Origin: Collimonas silvisoli
GTDB taxonomy: Bacteria; Pseudomonadota; Gammaproteobacteria; Burkholderiales; Burkholderiaceae_D
NCBI RefSeq assembly: GCF_018305005.1
Contig: NZ_JAGQEG010000017.1
Span: forward strand, 1 to 64,000
Length of the DNA: 64,000 nt
Direction: 5' to 3'
Shown: positions 26,754 through 34,200 of the stretch, in pieces
Layout of the letters: the number at the start of each line of letters is the position of its first letter
How positions within the stretch are numbered: the first letter of the stretch is position 1
Notes under the pieces: generated by a model
What the model was told of the DNA's origin: nothing
Database searches by the model: none
What the model saw: only the letters and a program-made list of their open reading frames with translations
Program-made: the position numbers and the translations under genes

Positions 26754-27640
26754 ACATCTCGCGTATCGACGGCTGGAACAGTCCGCACCAGGTGGAAGAT
26801 GAGGAGCAGCCGGCCCAGCTGCCGATTCAACTGCCGGTTCCCGGCCACCATCGCCATCGGGCGGCTGCCCTGCGCGCCAGGCGCCAGACGGCGCGGCGCG
26901 GCGCCGGCGGAGAACCGGAGCAGCTCGAATCAGGCGCCATGAGCGAAGATTTGCTGATGATGCTGGAAGAGCATACCTCCTCGCAACGTACAGAAATCAG
27001 CACAATAAATCTTCGCCAGTCGAACGACGATGGCCGGCCATCCGACCGCGACCGGCGCGAAGGCCGCCGCGACGGTGCAGGCAATGCCGGGCGCATGCAA
27101 TTTCATGCAGCGGGCTCGGCGCGCACCATAGACATCATGCGGGCCGCCAGGCGTCCAATCCGGGAAGAGGCGCTGTTACTCGGCACATGGCCATTGGCGC
27201 ATGACACCAAGTTGCGGCTGCACGGCCAGGCGGCTGCCGAAACAGCATTGCTCGGGGCACGCGACAGCGTGGCTTCCGGTAAGACGCAATCAGGCACGAG
27301 CTATCGGATTCTGGCGATCATGCGCGAATTTTTGCAAATGCCGGTTGCAGCCCGTGCGCAGCCAACTACCTTGCATACGGTGCGCGACCGCCTGGTGGCG
27401 CTGGTCGAGCCAGGCAAGCAGGCTGCATCGGCAGTAATTAAGAGCGGCGATGCATCTTCCGCCGGCCTGCTTTTCCGGTCCGGCCCGGCATCCCGGCGAA
27501 CATGTACTCCGGCCGAGGAAACAATGAATCTGCTGCTGCCGTTGCTGCTGCTCAACCTGTCCCGCAAGCGTACCGACATGGAACGCGCGATCGGTATTGC
27601 GAAGCTTTCAGCACTTATTCTGCGCGGCCGCGGATGGTAA
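26750..27640 (+). CDS. hpaA: HpaA-like T3SS control protein
   Basis: 296 residues, Arg-rich and disordered up to about residue 130 (HHRHRAAALRARRQTARRGAG), more ordered C-terminally (AEETMNLLLPLLLLNLSRKRTDMERAI). Overlaps sctS by four bases and lies before sctD, the place of hpaA in Xanthomonas and hrpV in Ralstonia, whose products are secreted regulators of pilus and effector secretion. Assignment rests on position and composition. Confidence 0.7.
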   Translation: MNISRIDGWNSPHQVEDEEQPAQLPIQLPVPGHHRHRAAALRARRQTARRGAGGEPEQLESGAMSEDLLMMLEEHTSSQRTEISTINLRQSNDDGRPSDRDRREGRRDGAGNAGRMQFHAAGSARTIDIMRAARRPIREEALLLGTWPLAHDTKLRLHGQAAAETALLGARDSVASGKTQSGTSYRILAIMREFLQMPVAARAQPTTLHTVRDRLVALVEPGKQAASAVIKSGDASSAGLLFRSGPASRRTCTPAEETMNLLLPLLLLNLSRKRTDMERAIGIAKLSALILRGRGW

Positions 27641-27769
27641 TCAAGTTCGTTCGCAAGCCAATAAATTCGGGCCTTGGCTGCTGGCCTGCAGAACACGAAG
27701 ATAGACTTATATCAAAGCAGTAGCAGCCCGATTGATCCTGATTCAACAGCAGAACAAGGGAGTTAGTCC

Positions 27770-28783
27770 ATGAAAAAACAGATTCGCGTATTGACTGGCC
27801 GTCACTCCGGAGCAGTGATCGGCCTGGCCAATGGCGATACCACGATCGGCTGCGACGCCAAGTCTGAAATTCAAATCTCGGACTGGAACGCGCCGGCCAT
27901 GTTGCTTACGCTGGATGAGCAAGGCAACGTCGCGATAGGCATCTCAAACGACGGCGAGCCGCAGGCCCGGCTCGAAGATTTTGAGCCTCGCAGCTTCAGC
28001 GATATTGTTCTATGCGCAGGGCCGGCAGACGCAACGTGGCCGTCCGACATCAGCTTGCTGCGCATGGTCTGCACTCAGCAAGCTACTCAGCAAGCCGCAT
28101 CGGAAAATTTGCCGGTCCAGGCGCCGGCATCTCTGCATCCAGTCAAGACTGTCCCCATCTTGGCACGCCACGCAACCATCAGCTGGCTGGTTCTGGCCTC
28201 GTCGCTGCTGGCGGCCGTGACAGCCACCGCGATGATTGTGCCCGGCACGAATCCACTGCGGAGCGGCGTTCTGCCACAACCGCAGGCGTCGCTGGAAAGA
28301 CTGAAACTGGCTGTGGCGCAGCTGAATCAAGACGATCTGGCAATTACCGAGCAAGACGGCGTGGTCAACGTCAGCGGCATCGTAAAACAGGAAGATGCCG
28401 CGGCCAAGATCTATCAAGCGGCGCACGCCTTCGCAGCCGGACATTTGAAGTGGAACGTCAGAGCTGCAGACGAAGTGGTGCGCGATCTCAAGGAATCATT
28501 GCGCGACCCCGACGTCAGTGTGCAATACAAGGGCGACGGCGTCTTTGCTGTCACAGGAACCGTACTGCACCCCGAGGCCATCCATAAAGTTGTAGAGCAA
28601 TTCCGCGCCGACCTGGGACCGCTGGTCAAAAAGGTCGATGTCAATGTCATGCGCGCCGACGAAATCGCTACCGCCAAGGATATCGGTTCCGCGCTGACAG
28701 TCGACGGCCTGCAATATTTCGCGTCGAGCGACGGTACGAAAAGCTTCGTTTCGCCGCAACACGCTTCGCTCCGTTTCCAATGA
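27770..28783 (+). CDS. sctD: T3SS inner-membrane ring protein SctD (HrpD5/HrpW)
   Basis: 337 residues. Cytoplasmic FHA-like N-terminus (IRVLTGRHSGAVIGLANGDTTIGCD), one membrane helix at about 136-157 (SWLVLASSLLAAVTATAMIV), then periplasmic ring-building repeats (VVNVSGIVKQEDAAAKIYQ; GVFAVTGTVLHPEAIHKVVEQ). Builds the outer of the two inner-membrane rings with SctJ. 129 bases follow hpaA. Confidence 0.9.
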   Translation: MKKQIRVLTGRHSGAVIGLANGDTTIGCDAKSEIQISDWNAPAMLLTLDEQGNVAIGISNDGEPQARLEDFEPRSFSDIVLCAGPADATWPSDISLLRMVCTQQATQQAASENLPVQAPASLHPVKTVPILARHATISWLVLASSLLAAVTATAMIVPGTNPLRSGVLPQPQASLERLKLAVAQLNQDDLAITEQDGVVNVSGIVKQEDAAAKIYQAAHAFAAGHLKWNVRAADEVVRDLKESLRDPDVSVQYKGDGVFAVTGTVLHPEAIHKVVEQFRADLGPLVKKVDVNVMRADEIATAKDIGSALTVDGLQYFASSDGTKSFVSPQHASLRFQ

Positions 28784-28805
28784 GGTGATTGCAATGTACG
28801 AATAT
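28745..28805 (+). promoter_or_regulatory. Possible internal PIP promoter at the end of sctD
   Basis: TTCGT-N15-TTCGC at 28745-28769 inside the last codons of sctD, then GAATAT at 28800-28805 (30 bases). It would start transcripts just inside or after the hrpD6-like gene and feed the small-ORF array. One such match could arise by chance in 64 kb. Confidence 0.4.
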
Positions 28806-29039
28806 ATGACAGAACCGCTGATCAATACTTTAAATGCGCTACCTAAGTTAGCCGGCGATCCAGCCCATTCCGCCGAGTTGAATGCGGTCGCACAGGCGCT
28901 GGAACAGATGGCGCTCAGCGCCGCCGAGGCCAACCGGGCCAGCGCAGATCCGAGCGACCGCCAGACCGGCAGCGTGATAGTGGATGGATTGAGAGCGGCA
29001 GCCGAATTATGCCGCTCTGCAGTAGAACAGCTTGCGTAA
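28794..29039 (+). CDS. HrpD6/HrpX-like small T3SS protein
   Basis: 81 residues, helical and acidic (NALPKLAGDPAHSAELNAVAQALEQMALS). Size and place between sctD and the pilin position match HrpD6 of Xanthomonas (about 80 residues) and HrpX of Ralstonia. ATG 28794 has a GAGG-TG SD overlapping the sctD stop. Family membership inferred from position. Confidence 0.65.
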   Translation: MYEYMTEPLINTLNALPKLAGDPAHSAELNAVAQALEQMALSAAEANRASADPSDRQTGSVIVDGLRAAAELCRSAVEQLA

Positions 29040-29129
29040 TGTTTATCAGTCTTCAATGCCGTGCGGCTGCTTTTCACGGCATCGACTCAGTTTTGTGTGG
29101 CGCCCATGCGGGAATTGCACATTTTAAGC

Positions 29130-29147
29130 GGGCCCCTCACGGGGCCC
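29130..29147 (+). promoter_or_regulatory. Hairpin ahead of the small-ORF array
   Basis: Perfect stem GGGCCCC-TCAC-GGGGCCC; a further ATGCCGTG/CACGGCAT stem lies at about 29055-29082. No U tract follows, so RNA processing or stabilisation of the array transcript is as likely as termination. Confidence 0.45.
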
Positions 29148-29197
29148 ATCCAGCCCGCTTCGAGATCGAAGCATATTTTTCTTCAAGGAGCATCAAA

Positions 29198-29347
29198 ATG
29201 ACATCAGCAATCAAAGGCCTGGATACAGGTGCACAAATCGCCGAAATCGAAGCAGCGGCCCAAGCAGAAAACGAAATCAACCTGGCCAACACCCTGGCCA
29301 AGGTCCACACGATGGGTCTGAAGGCAGCCAAAGACATCGTCGGCTAA
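29198..29347 (+). CDS. Tandem 49-aa ORF, copy 1 (candidate T3SS pilus/needle subunit)
   Basis: 49 residues: MTSAIKGLDTGAQIAEIEAA... ending MGLKAAKDIVG. SD AAGGAG seven bases before ATG. No signal peptide or Cys; a short flexible N-terminus and a predicted long amphipathic helix. It is the first of five tandem paralogues lying exactly where Hrp2 clusters carry the pilin gene (hrpE in Xanthomonas, hrpY in Ralstonia), between hrpD6 and hpaB; no other SctF candidate is visible. It is shorter than known Hrp pilins (about 80-95 residues). Function is inferred from position. Confidence 0.75.
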   Translation: MTSAIKGLDTGAQIAEIEAAAQAENEINLANTLAKVHTMGLKAAKDIVG

Positions 29348-29430
29348 TCATCGTAATAACCGGCCGGCGCCTTTCAAGGTGCCGACCAGCCTCTTTTTAA
29401 TCTATACCACTTTCTTCAAGGAGCATCAAA

Positions 29431-29580
29431 ATGACATCAGCAATCAAAGGCCTGGATACAGGTGCACAAATCGCCGAAATCGAAGCAGCAGCCCAAGCAG
29501 AAAACGAAATCAACCTGGCCAATACCCTGGCCAAGGTCCACACGATGGGTCTGAAGGCAGCCAAAGACATCGTCGGCTAA
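29431..29580 (+). CDS. Tandem 49-aa ORF, copy 2
   Basis: Encodes a peptide identical to copy 1; only silent changes (GCG/GCA, AAC/AAT). The upstream CTTCAAGGAGCATCAAA leader with SD is also identical, pointing to recent duplication or gene conversion. 233 bases after copy 1. Confidence 0.75.
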   Translation: MTSAIKGLDTGAQIAEIEAAAQAENEINLANTLAKVHTMGLKAAKDIVG

Positions 29581-29660
29581 TCATCGTAACCGGCCGGCAC
29601 TCGTCTGGGTGTCGACCAGCCTCTTTTTAATCTATACCACTTTCTTCAAGGAGCATCAAA

Positions 29661-29810
29661 ATGACATCAGCAATTCAAGGCCTGGATACAGGTGCACAAA
29701 TCGCCGAAATCGAAGCAGCAGCCCAAGCAGAAAACGAAATCAACCTGGCCAACACCCTGGCCAAGGTCCACACGATGGGTCTGAAGGCCGCCAAAGATAT
29801 CGTCGGCTAA
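29661..29810 (+). CDS. Tandem 49-aa ORF, copy 3
   Basis: Differs from copies 1 and 2 by Lys6 to Gln. Same SD leader. A GGCACTC/GGGTGTC hairpin followed by a T-rich run separates it from both neighbours, which could act as a weak terminator or mRNA stabiliser. Confidence 0.75.
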   Translation: MTSAIQGLDTGAQIAEIEAAAQAENEINLANTLAKVHTMGLKAAKDIVG

Positions 29811-29896
29811 TCATCAGACAGCGGCCGGCCGGCACTCGTCTGGGTGTCGACCAGCCTCTTTTTTAAAATACTGCGCTTTAACCTGGGAGCGTCAAC

Positions 29897-30043
29897 ATGT
29901 CTGCAATCGCCGGTCTGAATACAGATAAACAAATGGACATAATCGAAGCAGCTGCAGCAGCAGAAAACAAAATCAACCTGGCTAACACTCTGGCCAAGGT
30001 TCACACGATGGGTCTGAAGGCCTCCAAAGATATCGTCGGCTAA
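29897..30043 (+). CDS. Tandem 48-aa ORF, copy 4
   Basis: 48 residues (MSAIAGLNTDKQMDIIEAAA... ending LKASKDIVG). The N-terminal half is divergent from copies 1-3, but the motif INLANTLAKVHTMGLKA is kept. SD GGGAG. Represents a second subtype together with copy 5. Confidence 0.75.
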   Translation: MSAIAGLNTDKQMDIIEAAAAAENKINLANTLAKVHTMGLKASKDIVG

Positions 30044-30129
30044 TCATCAGACAGCGGCCGGCCGGCACTCGTCTGGGTGTCGACCAACCTCTTTTTTAAA
30101 ATACCGCGCTTTAACCTGGGAGCGTCAAC

Positions 30130-30276
30130 ATGTCTGCAATCGCCGGTCTGAATACAGATAAACAAATGGACATAATCGAAGCAGCTGCTGCGGCAGAGAA
30201 CGCCATTGACTTGGCCAATGCTCTGGCCAAAGTCCATACGATGGGTTTTAAGGCCGCCAAAGATGTCGTCGGCTAA
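30130..30276 (+). CDS. Tandem 48-aa ORF, copy 5
   Basis: 48 residues. The first 24 residues match copy 4, while the C-terminal half is the most divergent of the array (AIDLANALAKVHTMGFKAAKDVVG). SD GGGAG. It is followed by an ACGGC/GCCGT stem and a T run before the chaperone gene. Confidence 0.75.
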   Translation: MSAIAGLNTDKQMDIIEAAAAAENAIDLANALAKVHTMGFKAAKDVVG

Positions 30277-30353
30277 CGGCCAATTTCTTTTGACGATGTG
30301 CCGTTTCTTTTTTTGTCGCCCCCTCAATCTCCAATCCCTCCTCGTGTAAATTT

Positions 30354-30809
30354 ATGAGCATAGAACGCCGCGACGAATTGATTCGCGAACTGTGTGCGAT
30401 TCGGCAAATTGCCGACGTGGATGGTGTGATGAATTCAGGTTTGCTCGAAATTGACAGCTTCGAGGTGGCAATCGATTATTTCGACGACGACCCAAAAGCC
30501 ATCTACGTCAATTTTCAATTAGGTATCGTCACGGCCGGCCGTACGCTGCGTATCTTCAGATTGCTGCTGGAAGCCAACCTTGCCGTCTATGCGCAAGACC
30601 AGGCGCAACTTGGGCTGGAGGTGGATACCGGCGGCATCGTGCTGATTAGCCGGATTGCCCTGGACGATGAAATCGATGGAAAATGGCTGGTCGACCTCAT
30701 CGATCACTATCTTGAGCATGGCCGGTACTGGCGCGACAATATGTTCCGGGCGCGGGACGACATGTTCGAAAATATCGCCTCCGGAGAATACGTCTGGATT
30801 CGCGCCTGA
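30354..30809 (+). CDS. hpaB: Global T3SS effector chaperone, HpaB-like (CesT family)
   Basis: 151 residues, acidic, with the Tir-chaperone fold pattern (LLEIDSFEVAIDYFDDDPKAIYVNFQLGIV; TLRIFRLLLEANLAVYAQDQAQLGLEVDTGGIVLISRIAL). Location after the pilin-position genes matches hpaB in Xanthomonas, a general effector chaperone and exit-control protein. No strong SD is visible before ATG 30354. Confidence 0.85.
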   Translation: MSIERRDELIRELCAIRQIADVDGVMNSGLLEIDSFEVAIDYFDDDPKAIYVNFQLGIVTAGRTLRIFRLLLEANLAVYAQDQAQLGLEVDTGGIVLISRIALDDEIDGKWLVDLIDHYLEHGRYWRDNMFRARDDMFENIASGEYVWIRA

Positions 30810-31055
30810 CGGTTCCACCTCCCGCCACCCTCATCGCACTTATTACTCCTTGTAATTTCCTGACAGCCATTCACTGCGCCCCATCGGGCCTGTCTCGATG
30901 CGGAATTTTCTCACCATCTTTTCCATGACGCAGGCGCTGCACGCGGTCTTTGACTTGAACTCAGAGAGCGATAGTTCGAGCGAGTCGAGCATCGTGATAC
31001 CGAGTACCTCCTTTGCCTCCGTTCTGGGAAATATTGTCATCCTTTTGTCATCTGT

Positions 31056-31118
31056 TTCGCTATTTTCCGGGTAGTTTCGCCGCCGACTTTTCAACAGCCG
31101 GCATCTAGCCGCGAAAAT
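31056..31118 (+). promoter_or_regulatory. PIP/hrpII promoter for the 31149 effector candidate
   Basis: Perfect TTCGC-N15-TTCGC at 31056-31080, then GAAAAT at 31113-31118 (32 bases). The ATG is 31 bases further. Confidence 0.85.
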
Positions 31119-31148
31119 GTAATGTCATCACATCACGGAGTAAATAAA

Positions 31149-32540
31149 ATGGAAATCACCAGAAACGCCCCCGCAACATCCCAACATATCGATACTGAAG
31201 CAGCTTCGGAACATCAAGGCGATAGCGCTGCACGCCGCAGCGGCAGCAGATCGCCAACCCGAGAAGCTCTGCCCGGACTGGAGTCGCTTTCCGGTAGCGG
31301 AAAGAAAGCAGCGAGCAGCAATGTGTTTAGCGGCAAAGCAAGCAGCTCACTACCGGCTCTGGCAATTGAACAGGCTCCCCGCAAGAGCGGCGGCCATAAA
31401 AGCGAGGCCAGCGATGCCGCTCTTGCAGCGCACCTGAAGAACTCATTTACCAACGCATCGCAGCTTGATGCCAAGATGGATGAAATGGTAGTCAAGGGCA
31501 AATTTACAGTCAAAGAAGCAGATACAGTCAAAGTAAAAGATACGCTCGACTTGGTGAAATACGTTAAAGGCCAGGTGCAGACATGGTTGAAAAAACCGGG
31601 GACCGAAGCTGCGCTCCATACGCAGGCAACCCAGTCTTTCACCCATAAGATCGGTAAAGAAGATTTATTTCCCGGATGCATCCTGGTGCGTAAGGAAAGC
31701 ATTCCAGAGTCGAAAGCGCATGCGTTTTCCCTGGGATTGCAAATGGTGCCCAATCTGAATGGCATCGAGGACAACAAAGGCGACGATAATTGTTTTCACA
31801 TCATGATGTGGGCGCACGATCAGCATAATCCGGTCAAGACAGAGCTGGATGGAAAAGGCGAAGCAGAACAACTGGAAGCGCGCGGCGGACTCGGCACCTC
31901 GAACACCATGCGGGTGCAGGCGTCCTCGATACAGGAAGGCCAATACTGGGTCTACAAGCCCACCGATAAGAATGTCGGCGATTGGGCGGCTCAGGCGGGT
32001 CAAATGTGGCAGGACGTCCCCTACAGCAAAACCATCCTGGGCACGTCGATGAAACCGGGCGACAAATTCACAAAATTTACCGAGGCAGCCAAAAAGGATA
32101 TCCTGCAGGTGGCGTCGGATCCTTTCACCCATACTCCTCCGCAGGCGCAACCGTCGGATGGCACCCATTTCTTATCCATGACCCCGAAAGAACGTACTCC
32201 GGGGGAGATCTGCTCAAGCGTTGCCGTACGCTTGTATCAAGCGGCGCACGCCCAGATCGCGCTGGCCAAGCAGGTGGAAAAAAATCAGGAATTGCCGACG
32301 GACGACGAAGCAGAGGCGATGCTGGAAAAAATCGTTTCCGAATTTACGGGATTGATGGCGAACAACGCAGAAGGTGTTTCCCCCAAGAGCGTCGAGCATT
32401 TCTGCAAAGTCGGCAAGACGGCGGAAGGCGAACCGCAATTTAACTTTCTTGGCGTATTGACGGTAGATGCAAAGGACGTCTTATACCCTGAGGCCAGGTA
32501 CGACTCTAACAACAACAGAATTCCTCCAGCGTCGCACTGA
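31149..32540 (+). CDS. Candidate type III effector, possible permuted papain-like hydrolase
   Basis: 463 residues; ATG 31149 has GGAG eight bases upstream and fits the PIP promoter. The first ~90 residues are Ser/Ala/Arg-rich and disordered, as in secreted effectors. The folded part contains FPGCILVRK, then CFHIMMW (His217) and GEICSSVAVRLYQAA (Cys355). That order, a GDIILVR-like strand, His, then Cys, resembles permuted NlpC/P60 or YiiX-type papain-fold enzymes; this is a weak, motif-level guess. No chaperone gene adjoins except hpaB upstream. Confidence 0.65.
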   Translation: MEITRNAPATSQHIDTEAASEHQGDSAARRSGSRSPTREALPGLESLSGSGKKAASSNVFSGKASSSLPALAIEQAPRKSGGHKSEASDAALAAHLKNSFTNASQLDAKMDEMVVKGKFTVKEADTVKVKDTLDLVKYVKGQVQTWLKKPGTEAALHTQATQSFTHKIGKEDLFPGCILVRKESIPESKAHAFSLGLQMVPNLNGIEDNKGDDNCFHIMMWAHDQHNPVKTELDGKGEAEQLEARGGLGTSNTMRVQASSIQEGQYWVYKPTDKNVGDWAAQAGQMWQDVPYSKTILGTSMKPGDKFTKFTEAAKKDILQVASDPFTHTPPQAQPSDGTHFLSMTPKERTPGEICSSVAVRLYQAAHAQIALAKQVEKNQELPTDDEAEAMLEKIVSEFTGLMANNAEGVSPKSVEHFCKVGKTAEGEPQFNFLGVLTVDAKDVLYPEARYDSNNNRIPPASH

Positions 32541-32683
32541 TTGCAGCCATCGCGATCCGATCTGGCAGCCGGCCGGTTTTGCCGGCGACGTTGTCAGACC
32601 GGATCGCCGCTTCAATGCCTTGATTTTATCTTTCCGTTCATTTTGCTCCCCCCCGATTAAAACCTGCTTGCGTGTAGTCTCTA

Positions 32684-32952
32684 TAGAACTCATTTCATCA
32701 ATATCCGCGAGTGCGAACGCGGATATTTGGGAGGTAGTGCAAGGCGCGTCGCGCAGCCAAGGGTGGTTCCCTTGGCAAGCGGCGCAACGCAGCAATACGC
32801 CCAAATAACCCGTTCCCGAAGGGTTCTTGCCAGAAGAGGCGCTGGCCGCGTTGCGCTCCTTGCCAATAGCTCGCTATTGGACGCGTCGCACGCCTTGCCA
32901 GCGCCTCTTCTGGCAAGAACGCATCTCACGGATATTGATGAAATGAGTTCTA
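32684..32952. mobile_element. MITE-like element with nested inverted repeats
   Basis: Terminal inverted repeats of about 24 bp (TAGAACTCATTTCATCAATATCCG at the left, its complement at 32929-32952). Inside lies a second perfect 24-bp inverted repeat (32823-32846 and 32897-32920, GTTCTTGCCAGAAGAGGCGC...), and inside that CCAATAGC-TC-GCTATTGG. No coding capacity, so it would need a transposase in trans. A single end recurs at 44611. Confidence 0.75.
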
Positions 32953-33054
32953 GTGATATCTGCTCATGTATCATTTCGACGCAGGAGCGGATTCAACTTG
33001 CCAACTGCCCGGGTGGATCGTTAGTCGGACCATTTGATTAATCAGAGGATAAAA

Positions 33055-33969
33055 ATGCAACTAGCATGGCTGGAGGATTTTGTCGAATTGGCTCGGACAC
33101 GCAATTTTTCCCGGGCGGCGGAAAATCGTTTTGTCACGTCTCCAGCCTTCGGCCGTCGCATTCGCGCACTGGAAGAATGGGTCGGCGCACCGCTGGCGGA
33201 ACGCAAGCAGCCGGTTTCCCTGACGCCGGCCGGCGTGCTGTTTCTGGACGCGGCGACCCATTCGCTGGATATCTTGCATGCAGCTCGCGCCCAGTTGCAA
33301 AACACCGCGCCGCTTTCGGAGGAAACCCTGAGAATTGCGACAGGCCGGACGCTGGCGAAAACCTTTTTCCCGGACTGGTGTGAATCCATCAACCGGCGTT
33401 TCGGTCCATTCCTGGTATCTCTCCGCACCGGCGGCGCACAGGAGGGGATCACGCTCTTGTCGGCCGGCGACGTCGATTTGCTGTTGAGTTACGGCAGTCC
33501 GTCTACCCGGCTGCTGATCGATCCCAATCTCTACGAATCCATCTTGCTGGATCACGAAGTGCTGCTGCCCGTCAGTGCGCCAGATGCAAAAGGACGTCCT
33601 CAATTCCGCATTTCTCCAACCGGCGATACGCCGATTCCCTGGCTAGCTTATGCCCCGTCGCTGACTCTGCGAAGCGTGCTGTCCCAGCACCTGGCGGGCC
33701 TGCCGCACAAATTGCCGCTGCGCATGGTCTGTCAGGCCGATTCTTACGAGGCGATTCTGGAAATGGCCAAGCGTGGCGCCGGCTTGACCTGGTTGCCGCA
33801 GAGGCTGATACAGGACGAATTGAAGCAGGGCCACCTGACGGTCGCCGGCGGCGCCGCCATGCGCGTCAGCTTCGATATTTCACTGTACCGCTCCCGCCGG
33901 AGCAGCAATGCGCGGGTGGATGCGATCTGGCAGGGTCTGTCATCGACAAAAAAAACAATGGATAAATGA
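33055..33969 (+). CDS. LysR family transcriptional regulator
   Basis: 304 residues from ATG 33055 with AGAGGA SD. The N-terminal HTH is visible (WLEDFVELARTRNFSRAAENRFVTSPAFGRRIRALEEWVGAPLAERKQPVSLTPAG is the standard LTTR pattern, residues 4-60), followed by a substrate-binding domain. Same strand as an MHS transporter, an AstE-like amidohydrolase and a binding protein, which it may regulate. Ligand unknown. Confidence 0.92.
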   Translation: MQLAWLEDFVELARTRNFSRAAENRFVTSPAFGRRIRALEEWVGAPLAERKQPVSLTPAGVLFLDAATHSLDILHAARAQLQNTAPLSEETLRIATGRTLAKTFFPDWCESINRRFGPFLVSLRTGGAQEGITLLSAGDVDLLLSYGSPSTRLLIDPNLYESILLDHEVLLPVSAPDAKGRPQFRISPTGDTPIPWLAYAPSLTLRSVLSQHLAGLPHKLPLRMVCQADSYEAILEMAKRGAGLTWLPQRLIQDELKQGHLTVAGGAAMRVSFDISLYRSRRSSNARVDAIWQGLSSTKKTMDK

Positions 33970-33983
33970 CATTGTCTTCATGA

Positions 33984-34031
33984 CGCATCGCAGCACGCAT
34001 CGCACCGCGCATTGCACCTCGCATCGCACCT
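33984..34031. repeat. Four tandem 12-bp units after the LysR gene
   Basis: GCATCGCAGCAC, GCATCGCACCGC, GCATTGCACCTC, GCATCGCACCTG. Non-coding, between the LysR stop and the transporter gene. Confidence 0.8.
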
Positions 34032-34200
34032 GTTACGTGCGCCTCGGCACCAAATAAGCTCTTTTGCAATGGTGCGCAGCACCAGTTGCGTGCACCGCAA
34101 ATCGGCTACGCCGAATGAGCAGCGATCGCTGCCGAAATAGCAATGAGCAAAAAAAACATCGCCCTACACTTCTCGCTCATTACAATTCCGGAGATATCTC

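Larger units (their letters stand above)
29181..30290 (+). repeat. Tandem array of five ~233-bp units
   Basis: Start codons are spaced 233, 230, 236 and 233 bases. Each unit comprises SD, a 48-49 codon ORF and an intergenic hairpin (CCGGCC...GCC then CTCTTTTT). Units 1-3 and 4-5 form two subfamilies. Confidence 0.9.

Noticed and set aside
29181..30290. CRISPR-like regular repeats
   Set aside because: The units are ~233 bp and each encodes a conserved ORF; no short direct repeats with unique spacers.
30843..31094. 83-codon minus-strand frame
   Set aside because: It contains the PIP box of the 31149 gene and has no recognisable features.
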